A DNA stretch of 64,000 nt from Corynebacterium ciconiae DSM 44920 (GTDB lineage Bacteria; Actinomycetota; Actinomycetes; Mycobacteriales; Mycobacteriaceae): positions 1,178,001 to 1,242,000 of the forward strand of contig NZ_CP047189.1 in NCBI RefSeq assembly GCF_030440575.1. The letters are read 5' to 3'. This document shows, one piece after another, positions 9,727 through 21,872 of this stretch. Under the pieces are notes generated by a model. It saw only the letters and a list, made by a program, of their open reading frames with translations. It had not been told where the DNA came from and searched no databases. Each line of letters starts with the position of its first letter. The stretch's first letter is position 1. The position numbers and the translations under genes were made by a program.

Positions 9727-12240
9727 ATGTTCATTTCTCAGAACTGGATCACCCGACTCCTTCGCGCCTATGCCGAGCAGCCCGATTTCAGCATCGAATC
9801 CGAACAGCTTGATGCAGCCTTCGTGCGCGTCGGCTTCGAAACCGAAGGCTATGCGCCGTTGCCGGAGATCACTGGTCCGCTGGTGATTGGTCGTGTGGAA
9901 AGCATCGAGGAACTTACCGGCTTCAAAAAGCCCATCCGTTTCTGTCATGTCAACGTGGGCGAGGCCAATGGCACCGGTCAGCTGCAGGAGATCGTGTGCG
10001 GGGCACGCAACTTCTCCGAGGGCTCCTACGTGGTGGTTTCCCTGCCAGGCACCGTGCTGCCCGGTGGCTTCGAGATCGCTGCCCGTAAAACCTACGACCA
10101 CGTCTCGGCGGGCATGATCTGTTCAGCCATGGAACTGGGGCTGACGGAAAAGCAAAACCCCGGCATTATCACTCTGCCCGCAGGGGTGGCGGAGCCGGGC
10201 GAGGACGCCCGCCCGGTCCTTGGCTTGGACGATACTGTCTTCGAGGTCAATATCACCCCAGATCGCGGCTATGCGCTCTCTGCCCGTGGTCTGTCACGAG
10301 AGATTGCTTCTAGCCTGAACATGCCTTTTGTTGACCCGGCTGCTGATCCTGCAGTTGCGGGTATCGATATCGAGGTTCCCGAGGTTAACGGCAGCGTAAT
10401 CAACGTGGACGTTCAGCCCGAGACCAAGGCGCGTCGCTTCGGTCTGCGCGCAGTGCGCGGAATTGATCCGAGCGTGCCCACCCCCTTCTGGATGCAGCGC
10501 GAGTTGATGCTGTGCGGTCAACGCCCGGTGAACTTGGCCACCGACGTGACCAATTATGTGATGCTGCTGCTAGGAACCCCGATGCACGCCTTCGATGCCT
10601 CGCTGATTCAAGGTGACCTCGTGGTGCGTCGTGCCACCGAGGGTGAGAGCCTGATCACGCTCGACCACGTGGAGCGCACCCTGCACTCGGAGGACGTGGT
10701 GATTTGCGACGATAACGGCGTGCAGTCGCTGGCCGGCGTGATGGGCGGAAGCTCCTCGGAGGTCAATGAAAACTCAACGGATATCTACCTCGAGGCCGCC
10801 ATCTGGGATCAGATCACCGTGGCGCGCACCTCTCGCCGCCACAAGTTGAGCTCCGAGGCTTCTCGACGTTTCGAGCGTGGCGTGGACCCGAACTTGGTGG
10901 AAGCAGCCCTAGACATGGCTGCAAGCTTGTTGGCTCGCCTCGGTGGCGGCGACGTGGCTGCCGAGCGGACCCTCGTGGAGGTTGCCGAGCAGGAGCCGGT
11001 GACCGTGATGATGGATGTGGACTTCCCCTCCCGCTACGCAGGGGTGAACTACGAGGAGTCCGTTGTGGTGGCCCGCCTCGAGGAAGTCGGCTGCGTGGTA
11101 GCTCGACAAAACACCACCTTGGCCGTGACTCCGCCGAGCTGGCGCCCGGATATCACCATGGATGTGGACCTCGTGGAGGAGATTCTGCGCCTTGAAGGCT
11201 TGGAATCGATCCCGTCCATCGTGCCCACCGCCCCGGCGGGCACTGGCCTCACCCCAGCGCAGCGACGCCGCCGTGCCATCGGCCACGCCTTGGCCTACTC
11301 CGGTTACGCGGAGATCCTGCCGACGCCGTTCATGGAAACCTCCATTTTGGACCAGTGGGGTTTGGATGCCGAGGACGATCGTCGTGCCGTGGTGACAGTG
11401 CAAAACCCCCTCGAGTCCGATCACTCCGTGCTGGGAACCACCTTGCTGCCGGCAATGCTCGACGCAGTCAAGCGCAACGTGGCCCGTGGTCATGCCAGCG
11501 TGGCGTTGTTTGGCCAGGAGCAGGTGGCCTTCAAGCGGGCCGATCACTCGCCGATGCCCTCGACCGCCGAGCGCCCCGGTGAGGAAGAGATCGAGGAACT
11601 GCGTAGCTCCCTGCCGTATCAGCCCCTGCATGTGGCTACGGTGGCCTGCGGGCACAAGGTGTTCGAGGGGCCGTGGGGTGAGGGGCGCGCCTACACCTAC
11701 GCCGACGCGATCGAGTCCGCACGGATCGTAGCCGCCGCCGCTGGGGTAGAGCTGGAGCTGGCCAATGCCGAGCAGCTGCCATGGCACCCCGGCCGTTGTG
11801 CCGAACTGCGAGTACACAACACGGTGGTCGGTTATGCTGGTGAGATGCATCCGCAGGTATGTAAGGACACCGGCCTGCCGCCGCGCACCTGCGCCATGGA
11901 GCTGGACGTGACCTCCCTGCCTCTGGAGGAGAACTTCCCGGCACCGGTACTCTCCGCCTATCCGGCGTTGCTGCAGGACGTGGCACTGGTGGTGGATGAG
12001 GACATCCCGGCCGAGACCGTACGCACAGTGGTGGCCCAAGGGGCAGGGGAGCTGCTCGAGCATGTCGAGCTCTTCGATATCTACCGCTCCGATGCCCTCG
12101 GTGAGGGCAAGAAGTCGCTCGCTTTCGCCCTGCGCTTCCGGGCCTCGGATCGCACTCTTACGGACGAAGAGTGTAACGCCGCACGCATGGCAGCGGTGGA
12201 TCTAGCTAAAGAAAAGCTCGACGCCGCTATCCGCGCCTAG
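9727..12240 (+). CDS. pheT: Phenylalanyl-tRNA synthetase beta subunit
   Basis: 837 residues. In order: an N-terminal region with an EMAPII/tRNA-binding-like fold (IVCGARNFSEGSYVVVSLPG, about residues 40-150), the B3/B4 editing domain that hydrolyses mischarged Tyr-tRNA-Phe (about 210-390), the B5 domain (about 405-480), a class II-like core, and the C-terminal FDX-ACB anticodon-binding domain (ending ALRFRASDRTLTDEECNAAR). Length and domain order are normal. It forms an operon with pheS and is closed by the hairpin at 12379. Confidence 0.96.
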   Translation: MFISQNWITRLLRAYAEQPDFSIESEQLDAAFVRVGFETEGYAPLPEITGPLVIGRVESIEELTGFKKPIRFCHVNVGEANGTGQLQEIVCGARNFSEGSYVVVSLPGTVLPGGFEIAARKTYDHVSAGMICSAMELGLTEKQNPGIITLPAGVAEPGEDARPVLGLDDTVFEVNITPDRGYALSARGLSREIASSLNMPFVDPAADPAVAGIDIEVPEVNGSVINVDVQPETKARRFGLRAVRGIDPSVPTPFWMQRELMLCGQRPVNLATDVTNYVMLLLGTPMHAFDASLIQGDLVVRRATEGESLITLDHVERTLHSEDVVICDDNGVQSLAGVMGGSSSEVNENSTDIYLEAAIWDQITVARTSRRHKLSSEASRRFERGVDPNLVEAALDMAASLLARLGGGDVAAERTLVEVAEQEPVTVMMDVDFPSRYAGVNYEESVVVARLEEVGCVVARQNTTLAVTPPSWRPDITMDVDLVEEILRLEGLESIPSIVPTAPAGTGLTPAQRRRRAIGHALAYSGYAEILPTPFMETSILDQWGLDAEDDRRAVVTVQNPLESDHSVLGTTLLPAMLDAVKRNVARGHASVALFGQEQVAFKRADHSPMPSTAERPGEEEIEELRSSLPYQPLHVATVACGHKVFEGPWGEGRAYTYADAIESARIVAAAAGVELELANAEQLPWHPGRCAELRVHNTVVGYAGEMHPQVCKDTGLPPRTCAMELDVTSLPLEENFPAPVLSAYPALLQDVALVVDEDIPAETVRTVVAQGAGELLEHVELFDIYRSDALGEGKKSLAFALRFRASDRTLTDEECNAARMAAVDLAKEKLDAAIRA

Positions 12241-12378
12241 CCGGCGCGACGAGGCAGCTACCAGCGTTGCAGCCCTGAGGTAGTGCTGGCTGATGCACGG
12301 CGGTGCTGGCTGAGAGAACGCAGTCGGTGCCCGAGTGCCACGCCCCAACGCCTCAGCGTCTCAGTGTGAAGCGTGCGC

Positions 12379-12418
12379 AGCGGAGGATCCCTTCGACGGA
12401 AAGGATCCTCCGCTGTTG
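12379..12418 (+). terminator. Terminator after pheT
   Basis: A perfect 12-bp stem (12379-12390 with 12403-12414) and a 12-nt loop, followed by GTTGG. It lies between pheT and the arg cluster; the remainder of 12241-12535 shows no gene. Confidence 0.65.
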
Positions 12419-12538
12419 GCGTATGAAGGGCTTATGAGCTGGCAGTTGTTGGGGAGTACTACGCAGCAGTCTGGGCGTAGCCGCAACCACGGATCATCGT
12501 CCGGGATGTATGGGCTGGGAGGCACCTACACCCAGTTA

Positions 12539-12574
12539 TGCATAGTTTGCAAAAGAGTGCATAAAAGCTATACT
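12539..12574 (+). promoter_or_regulatory. argC promoter with overlapping ARG boxes
   Basis: TTGCAA (12547-12552), a 16-nt spacer and TATACT (12569-12574) form a good promoter whose start would fall at about 12581, just before ATG 12583, so argC is probably leaderless. TGCATAGTTTGCAA (12539-12552) and GTGCATAA (12558-12565) overlap it and resemble AT-rich ArgR half-sites. The argG promoter has the matching TGCATAATTTGCAT at the same place relative to its -35. ArgR from this cluster is the likely repressor. Confidence 0.7.
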
Positions 12575-12582
12575 TGCCTTCT

Positions 12583-13626
12583 ATGACTATTACTGTTGCC
12601 GTCGCTGGAGCAACCGGCTATGCAGGTTCTGAGATCCTGCGCCTGTTGCTCGCTCACCCCGCCTACCTCCGCGGAGAGCTGCGTATTGGCGCGCTTACGG
12701 CTAACTCCTCTGCGGGGCAGAGCGTGGCAGAACTGATGCCGCATGTGGTGCCCTTGAACGATAGGGTCATCGAGGAGACCACCGCAGAGAATCTCGCCGG
12801 CCACGATGTGGTCTTTTTGGGGCTGCCGCATGGCTTCTCGGCCGAGATCGCCCGCCAGGTGGGGCAGGAGTCCATCGTGATCGACTGCGCCGCAGATTTT
12901 CGTCTCCGCGACCCAGAGGCGTGGCGCCGCTACTACGCATCAGAGCATGCAGGCAGTTGGCCCTATGGCATCCCAGAAATGCCCGGACATAGGGAACAGC
13001 TACGAGGTGCTCGGCGCATCGCAGTGCCTGGTTGTTTCCCCACAGGCGCCACCCTGGCGCTCATGCCGGCGGTTGCGGCCGGATTGATTGAGAAGGATAT
13101 CGCGATCACCTCCATCACGGGTGTCTCTGGGGCAGGGAAGAAGGCCTCGGTGCCGTTGCTCGGCTCGGAAACCATGGGCTCGCTCAAGGCCTATAACACC
13201 GCCGGCAAGCACCGACACACCCCGGAGATCATCCAGAACCTCTCCGAGCTCAGCGACGGTGAGATCACCCTCAGCTTCACCCCAGTGCTGGCGCCCTTGC
13301 CGCGCGGCATTCTCACCACCGCTACTGCACGGGTGAATGCGGGGGTGAGCGCCGAGGATGCTCGGGCGGCCTACGAGGAGTTCTACGCCAGCGAGCCCTT
13401 CGTGCAGCTACTCCCCGCCGGTGTGCAGCCGCAGACGCAAAACGTGGTGGGCGCTAATAGCTGCCACGTGCAGGTCGAGCTCGATGAGCTATCGGGGCGT
13501 CTGCTTCTTAGCTCCGCGATCGACAACCTCACCAAGGGAACCGCAGGGGCGGCGGTGCAGTGCATGAATCTAGCCCTCGGGTGGGAAGAAACGCTGGGGC
13601 TACCCTTGGTAGGTGTTGCGCCCTAA
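12583..13626 (+). CDS. argC: N-acetyl-gamma-glutamyl-phosphate reductase
   Basis: NADPH-dependent reductase that converts N-acetyl-glutamyl-5-phosphate to the semialdehyde, the third step of arginine synthesis. 347 residues with the Rossmann motif GATGYAGSE (8-16), the active-site cysteine C151 in GCFPTGA, and conserved HRHTPEI. I start at ATG 12583 ([12 protein letters not shown]) rather than 12574, which lies inside the -10. First gene of argCJBDFR. Confidence 0.96.
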   Translation: MTITVAVAGATGYAGSEILRLLLAHPAYLRGELRIGALTANSSAGQSVAELMPHVVPLNDRVIEETTAENLAGHDVVFLGLPHGFSAEIARQVGQESIVIDCAADFRLRDPEAWRRYYASEHAGSWPYGIPEMPGHREQLRGARRIAVPGCFPTGATLALMPAVAAGLIEKDIAITSITGVSGAGKKASVPLLGSETMGSLKAYNTAGKHRHTPEIIQNLSELSDGEITLSFTPVLAPLPRGILTTATARVNAGVSAEDARAAYEEFYASEPFVQLLPAGVQPQTQNVVGANSCHVQVELDELSGRLLLSSAIDNLTKGTAGAAVQCMNLALGWEETLGLPLVGVAP

Positions 13627-13713
13627 ACAGATAGCTTGCGGCGAGGCTTTCGTCTCTCCGGACTTACGTCATTCACCTTTTCCTCATAGTTTTCTACGTC
13701 AAGGATTTCGCGC

Positions 13714-14874
13714 ATGAGCACTCACAGCATCACCACCCCCGCTGGCTTCGTTGCAGCGGCTACCACCGCAGGTATCAAGCCTTCAGGCAAGTCGGATATG
13801 GCGCTAGTGGTCAATCAGGGGCCCGAGTTTGTGGCCGCTGGTGCCTTTACCCGCAATCGAATTGTGGCATCGCCGGTGAAGCTTTCCCGCACAGCGGTGG
13901 CCGATGGCCAACTCAAGGCGGTGCTTTACAACTCCGGTAATGCCAATGCCTGCAATGGCGCACGAGGCGATCAGGACGCCGCCGAGCTCACCGCGCAGGT
14001 AGCCGAGGCTCTTCAGTGCAGTCCCACGGATGTGGCTGCCTGCTCCACTGGTTTAATTGGTGAGCCGCTACCTATGGACAAGGCCCGTGCTGGTGTGACC
14101 GCATTGGTGGGGGATCTGGGCGATCACGGCGCAGCCGCGGCCCAGGCGATTCTCACCACGGACACCACGGATAAGCAGAGCTTTTTTAGCGGCGAAGGCT
14201 GGAGCCTTGCAGGCATGGGCAAGGGAGTGGGCATGATCGCTCCTTCTCTGGCGACCATGCTGGTGTGTCTGACCACTGACGCGAAGATCACCGACAGCAT
14301 GGCGGACGAGGCGATTCATAAGGCCACCGCAGTTACCTTCGACACCCTCGATATTGATGGCTCGACCTCCACCAATGACACTGTATTGCTGCTGGCCTCT
14401 GGGGCGTCGGGAATTCAACCCAGCCAGGAGGAGCTCGATGCAGCGGTGCTCAAGGTGTGTGCCGATTTGGCAGATGCGATGCAGGCCGACGCCGAGGGCG
14501 TGACGAAGCGAGTGAAGATCGAAGTCACCGGTACCGACTCGGATGAGGAGGCGCTCAACGCTGCCCGCACCTTGGGCCGTGACAACTTGTTCAAGTGCGC
14601 GATGTTCGGTTCAGACCCCAACTGGGGCCGAGTGCTGGCCGCGGTGGGCATGGCTGACGCCGCCATGGATCCGGAGCACATTGCGGTCTACTTCAACGAT
14701 CATCCGGTGTGTATTGATACTGGCGGAACCCCCGATGCCCGCGAGGTGGACCTATCGGGTGCGGATATCTCGGTGCGGGTGGATCTGGGCACCGGCGGTG
14801 ATGGTTACGCCATGGTCCGCACGACAGACCTCTCCCACGCCTATGTGGAGATCAATAGCGCCTATTCCAGCTAG
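13714..14874 (+). CDS. argJ: Bifunctional ornithine acetyltransferase / N-acetylglutamate synthase
   Basis: ArgJ recycles the acetyl group from N-acetylornithine to glutamate, and in bifunctional forms also makes N-acetylglutamate from acetyl-CoA. 386 residues. The self-cleavage site is visible in [14 protein letters not shown], with the scissile bond expected at Ala180-Thr181; Thr181 becomes the nucleophile of the beta chain. Other family marks are [10 protein letters not shown] and FGSDPNWGR. Whether it is mono- or bifunctional cannot be told from sequence; no separate argA is in the window. Confidence 0.95.
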   Translation: MSTHSITTPAGFVAAATTAGIKPSGKSDMALVVNQGPEFVAAGAFTRNRIVASPVKLSRTAVADGQLKAVLYNSGNANACNGARGDQDAAELTAQVAEALQCSPTDVAACSTGLIGEPLPMDKARAGVTALVGDLGDHGAAAAQAILTTDTTDKQSFFSGEGWSLAGMGKGVGMIAPSLATMLVCLTTDAKITDSMADEAIHKATAVTFDTLDIDGSTSTNDTVLLLASGASGIQPSQEELDAAVLKVCADLADAMQADAEGVTKRVKIEVTGTDSDEEALNAARTLGRDNLFKCAMFGSDPNWGRVLAAVGMADAAMDPEHIAVYFNDHPVCIDTGGTPDAREVDLSGADISVRVDLGTGGDGYAMVRTTDLSHAYVEINSAYSS

Positions 14875-14966
14875 CGCCTAGCCCAGCAGCAGCGTGCGCG
14901 CGGGTGCGAATTCGAGGCGGCGCGGCGGCGAGATCATTCGCTGGCGCCGATGCGAGAGAAGATGAG

Positions 14967-15908
14967 ATGACAAACAACCTAACCAGGAATCTGGATAACG
15001 AGGTCCGGGCGAATGTGCTGGCCGAAGCTTTGCCGTGGCTGCAGCATTTCCGCGACAAGATCGTTGTGGTCAAATACGGCGGCAATGCCATGGTGGACGA
15101 GGAGCTGAAGGCAGCTTTCGCCGCGGACATGGTGTTTTTGCGCACCGTGGGTGCGAAGCCGGTGGTGGTGCACGGCGGCGGGCCGCAGATCTCGAAGATG
15201 TTGGCTCGAGTCGGCCTCGAGGGGGAGTTTAAAGGCGGATTCCGCGTGACCACCTCCGAGGTGATGGACATTGTGCGCATGGTGCTTTTCGGCCAGGTCG
15301 GTCGCGACCTGGTGGGATTGATCAATTCCCACGGCCCGTATGCGGTGGGGACCTCGGGTGAGGACGCCGGGCTTTTTACCGCCACTAAGCGCTACGTGGA
15401 TGTCGGCGGGGAGCATCTCGACATCGGCTTGGTGGGAGACATCGTGGATGTCAACCCTGAAGCATTGATGGATATCATTGATGCCGGCCGTATCCCGGTA
15501 GTGTCCACGATCGCCCCAGGTCTCGATGGCGAGGTTTATAACATCAACGCCGACACCGCAGCAGGGGCTTTGGCCAGCGCCATTGGCGCCGAGCGTTTAC
15601 TCATCCTCACCAACGTCGAGGGGCTCTATACCGACTGGCCGGATACCTCTTCGTTGGTATCCAAGATCACCGCCACAGAGCTGTCGAGGATCCTGCCCGA
15701 CCTGCACGAGGGCATGATCCCGAAGATGGAATCATGTCTCAGGGCTGTGGAGCAGGGCATCAATGCCGCCCATGTGGTCGATGGTCGGATTGCTCATTCC
15801 GTGCTGCTCGAGCTGCTCACCGAAGGCGGCATCGGCACCATGGTGCTGCCCGATTCTTATGACACTGAGGATTACCCAGAATCCACTATTTTTAGGAAGG
15901 ACGCCTAA
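14967..15908 (+). CDS. argB: Acetylglutamate kinase
   Basis: Phosphorylates N-acetylglutamate; in corynebacteria it is the arginine-feedback-inhibited step. 313 residues of the amino-acid kinase fold: VVKYGGNAM (phosphate loop), [10 protein letters not shown] (substrate binding), [12 protein letters not shown] and [10 protein letters not shown] chose ATG 14967 (MTNNLTRN) because it follows a GAGAGAAGATGAG purine run and matches the remembered corynebacterial N-terminus; an upstream in-frame ATG at 14904 would add 21 unrelated residues. Confidence 0.95.
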   Translation: MTNNLTRNLDNEVRANVLAEALPWLQHFRDKIVVVKYGGNAMVDEELKAAFAADMVFLRTVGAKPVVVHGGGPQISKMLARVGLEGEFKGGFRVTTSEVMDIVRMVLFGQVGRDLVGLINSHGPYAVGTSGEDAGLFTATKRYVDVGGEHLDIGLVGDIVDVNPEALMDIIDAGRIPVVSTIAPGLDGEVYNINADTAAGALASAIGAERLLILTNVEGLYTDWPDTSSLVSKITATELSRILPDLHEGMIPKMESCLRAVEQGINAAHVVDGRIAHSVLLELLTEGGIGTMVLPDSYDTEDYPESTIFRKDA

Positions 15909-15915
15909 ACGAGTC

Positions 15916-17109
15916 ATGACTGCTCTCGAATCATGGCCCAGCGCGCTCATGAACACCTATGGCACGCCCGCGGTGGAGCTATCTTCCGGTGAGGGTGCCC
16001 ACGTCACCGACGCCGAGGGGCGCAGCTACATCGATATGCTCGCCGGCATCGCCGTCAACGCGCTCGGCCATGCACATCCAGCGCTTATCGACGCCGTCTC
16101 CACGCAAACCCAGACCCTCGGGCACGTCTCTAACCTTTTTGCCTCAGCGCCGACAGTGGAGCTGGCGCAAAGGCTGAAGGGCCAGTTGTCGCGCCTCGAC
16201 GAGCAGGCTGGCGAAAGTGCAAAGGTCTTCTTCTGTAACTCCGGTGGGGAAGCCAATGAGGCCGCATTCAAGCTTGCTCGCTTGACTAAACGGTCCCGAG
16301 TGCTCACGGCGGTGCATGGCTTTCACGGCCGCACCATGGGCTCATTGGCGCTGACCGGCCAAGCCGATAAGCGCGCGCCTTTTGAACCGCTGCCCGCCGG
16401 GGTGGAGTACTACCCCTACGGTGATGTCGCCGCTCTGACCGAGATGGTAGAGCGCAATCCGAGCGATGTTGCCGCCATCATGCTCGAGCCGATCCAGGGC
16501 GAAACCGGTGTGGTTCCTGCCCCCGAAGGCTTCCTGCGAGCGGTGCGTGAGCTGTGTGATCGCCACGGCATCCTGATGATTGTGGACGAGGTACAGACCG
16601 GTATTGGCCGCACCGGCGAGTTTTGGGCCTTTGAGCACGAGCCGGGAGTTATCCCCGATGTCATCACCATGGCTAAAGGGCTTGGCGGCGGCTTACCGCT
16701 CGGCGCCTGCATGGCCACCGGCTCCGCGGCGGAGTTGTTCGGGCCAGGTTCGCATGGCACCACCTTCGGCGGCAATCCCATTGTGTGCGCGGCTGGGCGG
16801 GCAGTGGTGGACATTGTGGCTGATCCCGCCTTCTTGGCCGAGGTGCGGGACAAGGGACAGCGCCTGGCTGATGGCGTCGACAAGCTTGCGTTGGTCGATC
16901 ATGTGCGCGGCCGTGGGCTCATGCTTGGGCTCGTGCTCACTCAACCGGTGGCCAAAAAGGTGGTACAGGCGGGTTATCGCCACGGCCTGATCCTCAATGC
17001 CTGCGGTGATGATGTGGTGCGTTTGACCCCGCCGCTGGTGATTACCGAGTCCGATATTGATAGTGCGATCGCGCGCTTCGCCGATACGTGTAAAGAGGTA
17101 GAACAGTGA
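15916..17109 (+). CDS. argD: Acetylornithine aminotransferase
   Basis: PLP enzyme converting N-acetylglutamate semialdehyde to N-acetylornithine with glutamate as amino donor. 397 residues from ATG 15916, 7 nt after the argB stop. Marks: [49 protein letters not shown], and the PLP lysine K254 in MAKGLGGG. The stop overlaps the argF start by 4 nt (GTGA), indicating translational coupling. Confidence 0.96.
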   Translation: MTALESWPSALMNTYGTPAVELSSGEGAHVTDAEGRSYIDMLAGIAVNALGHAHPALIDAVSTQTQTLGHVSNLFASAPTVELAQRLKGQLSRLDEQAGESAKVFFCNSGGEANEAAFKLARLTKRSRVLTAVHGFHGRTMGSLALTGQADKRAPFEPLPAGVEYYPYGDVAALTEMVERNPSDVAAIMLEPIQGETGVVPAPEGFLRAVRELCDRHGILMIVDEVQTGIGRTGEFWAFEHEPGVIPDVITMAKGLGGGLPLGACMATGSAAELFGPGSHGTTFGGNPIVCAAGRAVVDIVADPAFLAEVRDKGQRLADGVDKLALVDHVRGRGLMLGLVLTQPVAKKVVQAGYRHGLILNACGDDVVRLTPPLVITESDIDSAIARFADTCKEVEQ

Positions 17110-18089
17110 TAACGACAGTGCGACATTTCCTCGCCGATGATGATCTCAGCCCCGCCGAGCAGGCGGAAGTGCTGCGGCTGGCGCTGGCGCTGAAGAAGGA
17201 TCGCTTCGCGGAACGCACATTCGCTGGGCCTAAAACCGTGGCGCTGCTGTTAGATAAGACATCCACCCGCACCCGCTTTTCCTTCCACGCCGGTATTGCA
17301 GAGCTGCAGGGCAGCCCCATCGTGGTGGATACCAGCAGCAGCCAGATGGGAAAGGGCGAGACCTTCCAAGACACCGGCGCGGTGCTGTCTCGTTTCGTGT
17401 CTTTGATCGCGTGGCGCACCTATGCGCATTCGAATCTCGAGCAGATGGCCGAGACCGCCACGGTGCCGATCATCAACGCCCTGAGCGATGATCTTCACCC
17501 GTGCCAGATCCTGGCAGATCTTCTCACCTGTGTGGAGCATCTCTGCCCCGAGCAGGGGCCGGAGGGGCTGCGCGGCACCAAGGCGGTGTACCTGGGTGAT
17601 GGGGCCAATAACATGGCGAATTCCTACATTCTGGGCTGCGCCACCGCGGGGATGGATATCACCATCATCGCCCCCGAGGGCTTCCATGCGGAGCAGCGAT
17701 TTGTTGAGCGCGGCCAGGCAATTGGCGCCCAGACGGGGGCCACGGTGAAGGTGAGCGCCGATGTCGCAGACGTGGCTGGTGCCGATGTTGTCATCACCGA
17801 TACGTGGGTATCGATGGGCATGGAAAATGATGGAGTTGATCGCACCACGCCCTTCCAGCCCTACCAAGTTAACGCCGAGGTCATGAGCCTAGCCAAGGAT
17901 TCAGCTATCTTCTTGCACTGCCTACCGGCTTACCGTGGCAGCGAGGTCACCGCGGAGGTGATCGATGGACCGCAGTCGGTGGTCTTCGACGAGGCGGAAA
18001 ACCGCCTGCACGCGCAGAAGGCGCTGATGGTGTGGCTCATGGCTGCCCAGACGGGAGACAAGGTGGCGAGCCTGGAGGGCGAAAGCTAA
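17106..18089 (+). CDS. argF: Ornithine carbamoyltransferase
   Basis: Joins carbamoyl phosphate and ornithine to give citrulline. 327 residues with the carbamoyl-phosphate loop S53-T-R-T-R57, DDLHPCQ, the ornithine-binding DTWVSMG and the catalytic HCLP (271-274). GTG start at 17106 overlaps argD; its stop TAA overlaps the argR ATG by one base. Confidence 0.97.
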   Translation: MITTVRHFLADDDLSPAEQAEVLRLALALKKDRFAERTFAGPKTVALLLDKTSTRTRFSFHAGIAELQGSPIVVDTSSSQMGKGETFQDTGAVLSRFVSLIAWRTYAHSNLEQMAETATVPIINALSDDLHPCQILADLLTCVEHLCPEQGPEGLRGTKAVYLGDGANNMANSYILGCATAGMDITIIAPEGFHAEQRFVERGQAIGAQTGATVKVSADVADVAGADVVITDTWVSMGMENDGVDRTTPFQPYQVNAEVMSLAKDSAIFLHCLPAYRGSEVTAEVIDGPQSVVFDEAENRLHAQKALMVWLMAAQTGDKVASLEGES

Positions 18090-18562
18090 TGGCGACCCCC
18101 CGCAGCAGAGTGGCGCGGCACCAGCGGATCCTGGACTTGGTGCGCTCGCAGAAGATCTCCAGCCAGCAGCAATTGTCCGAGTTGCTGGCTCAAGACGGTT
18201 TCGCCGTCACCCAAGCGACCCTGTCTCGGGACCTCGACGAGGTCGGTGCCGCCAAAACCCGAGACCAGAGTGGGCAGAGCTATTACTATCTGCCGGCAGA
18301 TGGCGAGGCCTCGACGACCGACGGCCTGAGGGAGAAATTCCGGCGAGTGCTCGACGAGTTGCTCGTGGGCATTGATTCCTCCGGCAATATCGCGATGCTG
18401 CGCACTCCTGCAGGCGCGGCCCAGTATTTGGCTAGCTATATCGACCGCGTGGAGCTGCCGGAGATCGCCGGTTGCATCGCGGGCGATGACACCATTTTTG
18501 TCCTGGCTCGCGAGCCCTTGACGGGCAAAGAGCTGGCGGATTACTTGCGCTCCCGCGACTAG
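18089..18562 (+). CDS. argR: Arginine repressor ArgR
   Basis: 157 residues. N-terminal winged helix ([24 protein letters not shown], then [17 protein letters not shown]) binds ARG boxes. The C-terminal oligomerisation and arginine-binding domain contains [15 protein letters not shown] and [12 protein letters not shown], the usual GTIAGDDTI motif. ATG 18089 is chosen because it gives a typical ArgR length and couples to argF through TAATG. Likely targets are the boxes at argC and argG. Confidence 0.95.
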   Translation: MATPRSRVARHQRILDLVRSQKISSQQQLSELLAQDGFAVTQATLSRDLDEVGAAKTRDQSGQSYYYLPADGEASTTDGLREKFRRVLDELLVGIDSSGNIAMLRTPAGAAQYLASYIDRVELPEIAGCIAGDDTIFVLAREPLTGKELADYLRSRD

Positions 18563-18596
18563 AGACTGTCGCCCCGTGTGTGGGGTTTGCTGTGGC

Positions 18597-18602
18597 TAGA
18601 AT
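18597..18602 (+). promoter_or_regulatory. -10 hexamer TAGAAT, leaderless start of the ABM gene
   Basis: TAGAAT ends 6 nt before ATG 18609, with no Shine-Dalgarno between; the predicted transcription start is the A of the ATG. This suggests the gene is expressed independently of the arg operon. Confidence 0.5.
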
Positions 18603-18608
18603 GTCGGT

Positions 18609-18899
18609 ATGACCATTCGCGAAGTTGCACAGTTTTTCATTGAAGAAGGTAAAGAAGAAGACTTCATCGCTGCCTACACCGGCGCCGTGGTTCAGATCAC
18701 CTCCTCCGAGGGCTGCCACGGGGCCGTGTTGCGTCGAGGCATCGAAACCCCGACCTGGTTTGTGCTGATGGTCGAGTGGGACTCGGTAGAGGCCCACCAG
18801 GCCTTTCGTGATTCGGAGCGGCTAGCGAAGTGGCGTGCCCCGATCACTCCGTTCTTTGCCAAGCCGCCGACAGTGGAGCACGTCGAGGACGTGGCCTAG
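18609..18899 (+). CDS. Small ABM-fold (antibiotic biosynthesis monooxygenase-like) protein
   Basis: 96 residues with the pattern of a dimeric alpha-beta barrel: a first strand (TIREVAQFFIEEGKEEDF), a helix, LRRGIETPTWFVLMVEWDSVEAHQAFRDSERL, and a C-terminal FFAKPPTVEHV strand. Members range from quinol monooxygenases to heme-degrading enzymes and proteins of unknown role; no specific activity can be assigned. It interrupts the arginine genes between argR and argG and appears to have its own promoter. Confidence 0.75.
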   Translation: MTIREVAQFFIEEGKEEDFIAAYTGAVVQITSSEGCHGAVLRRGIETPTWFVLMVEWDSVEAHQAFRDSERLAKWRAPITPFFAKPPTVEHVEDVA

Positions 18900-18943
18900 C
18901 GTCAGCGCTCCTGCCGCTAGCGGCGGGGCTGTGCGTGCGAGGC

Positions 18944-18979
18944 TGCATAATTTGCATGCAATCGCATATTTGCTAGTAT
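18944..18979 (+). promoter_or_regulatory. argG promoter with overlapping ARG boxes
   Basis: TTGCAT (18952-18957), 16 nt, TAGTAT (18974-18979). TGCATAATTTGCAT (18944-18957) and GCATATTTGC (18964-18973) overlap the -35 and spacer and match the argC arrangement. The predicted start near 18986 leaves a leader of about 137 nt before argG containing a GCCGG/CCGGC hairpin at about 19022-19040. Confidence 0.65.
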
Positions 18980-19122
18980 GGGGGTCGTTGCGCACAGCGG
19001 CCCCCGTGGCCATGGTCCGCGCCGGTAGGAATGCCGGCATGGACGATCGGCGCAGTAGAAGCACGGGCAGCCCGATCCCTGCGGCTCCCCACAACAATCT
19101 TTAATCGAGGAGAATCGTTTCC

Positions 19123-20319
19123 ATGACTGATCGCGTTGTTCTTGCCTACTCCGGCGGACTGGATACTTCTGTAGCCATTCCTTACCTGGCCAAGATGACC
19201 GGTGGGGAAGTTATCGCCGTGTCTATTGATCTCGGCCAGGGCGGCGAGGACATGGAGTCCGTGCGGCAGCGCGCTCTTGACTGTGGCGCCGTGGAATCCA
19301 TCGTGATCGACGCCAAAGATGAGTTCGCCGAGAACTACTGCTTGCCTACCATCAAGGCCAACGGCATGTACATGAAGCAGTACCCGCTGGTATCTGCAAT
19401 TTCTCGGCCGCTGATCGTGCAGCACTTGGTGCAGGCCGCAGAGGCACATGGCGGCACCCATGTGGCCCACGGTTGCACCGGTAAGGGCAATGACCAGGTG
19501 CGTTTCGAGGTGGGTTTCGCTGATCTCAACCCTGATCTGAAGGTGATCGCCCCAGCCCGTGACTATGCCTGGACCCGCGATAAGGCTATTGCCTTCGCTG
19601 AGGAGATCAACCTGCCGATCGAGCAGTCGAAGAAGTCTCCGTTCTCGATCGACCAGAACGCTTGGGGCCGCGCAGTCGAAACCGGCTTCCTCGAGGATCT
19701 GTGGAACCCGCCGACGAAGGACCTCTACGCCTATACCGAGGAGCCGACTCTCGGTAACGCCCCGGACGAGGTGACCATCACCTTCGCCAACGGTGTGCCG
19801 GTGGCTATCGATGGTCGTAAGGTGAGCGTGCTGGAGGCCATCGAGGAGCTCAACCGCCGCGGCGGCGCGCAGGGTGTGGGCCGTCTAGACATGGTGGAAG
19901 ACCGTTTGGTCGGCATCAAGTCCCGCGAGGTCTACGAGGCTCCGGCTGCAATGATCCTCATCAAGGCGCACGAAGCGCTGGAGGATGTGTGCATGGAGCG
20001 CGAGCTCGCCCGCTACAAGCGTGGCGTGGATGCCCGCTGGTCCGAGGAGGTCTACGACGGCCTCTGGTTTGCCCCGCTGAAGCGTTCCCTCGACGCCTTC
20101 ATCGACTCCACTCAGCAGAACGTCAGCGGCGATATCCGCCTGGTGCTCCACGCCGGCAGCATTGTAGTCAACGGCCGCCGCTCCGAGAGCTCCCTCTACG
20201 ATTTCAACCTGGCCACCTACGACACCGGCGATACCTTCGACCAGTCCATGGCCAAGGGCTTCGTCCACCTGCACGGCTTGTCCTCCCAGATCGCCTGCAA
20301 GCGCGACCGCGAGGCCTAA
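19123..20319 (+). CDS. argG: Argininosuccinate synthase
   Basis: ATP-dependent condensation of citrulline and aspartate. 398 residues with the N-type ATP pyrophosphatase loop AYSGGLDTS (8-16), [14 protein letters not shown], and SDWYARIT-region equivalents replaced by the usual corynebacterial sequence. A TCGAGGAGAATCG motif precedes the ATG. The shared promoter with ARG boxes implies ArgR control with argH. Confidence 0.97.
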   Translation: MTDRVVLAYSGGLDTSVAIPYLAKMTGGEVIAVSIDLGQGGEDMESVRQRALDCGAVESIVIDAKDEFAENYCLPTIKANGMYMKQYPLVSAISRPLIVQHLVQAAEAHGGTHVAHGCTGKGNDQVRFEVGFADLNPDLKVIAPARDYAWTRDKAIAFAEEINLPIEQSKKSPFSIDQNAWGRAVETGFLEDLWNPPTKDLYAYTEEPTLGNAPDEVTITFANGVPVAIDGRKVSVLEAIEELNRRGGAQGVGRLDMVEDRLVGIKSREVYEAPAAMILIKAHEALEDVCMERELARYKRGVDARWSEEVYDGLWFAPLKRSLDAFIDSTQQNVSGDIRLVLHAGSIVVNGRRSESSLYDFNLATYDTGDTFDQSMAKGFVHLHGLSSQIACKRDREA

Positions 20320-20415
20320 GCCCGTCGACGACCATGCGCCGATTCGAAGCCCTCGTGGCCTCGGGTCGGCGTCTCGGCTGTCAATCACCATCGATCTGCA
20401 CATCACACTTTTTAA

Positions 20416-21861
<1,446 letters not shown>

Positions 21862-21872
21862 GATGATGTGCC

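Noticed and set aside
10909..12063. 384-residue antisense frame opposite pheT
   Set aside because: pheT domains are complete through this stretch; the antisense frame has no recognisable domain.
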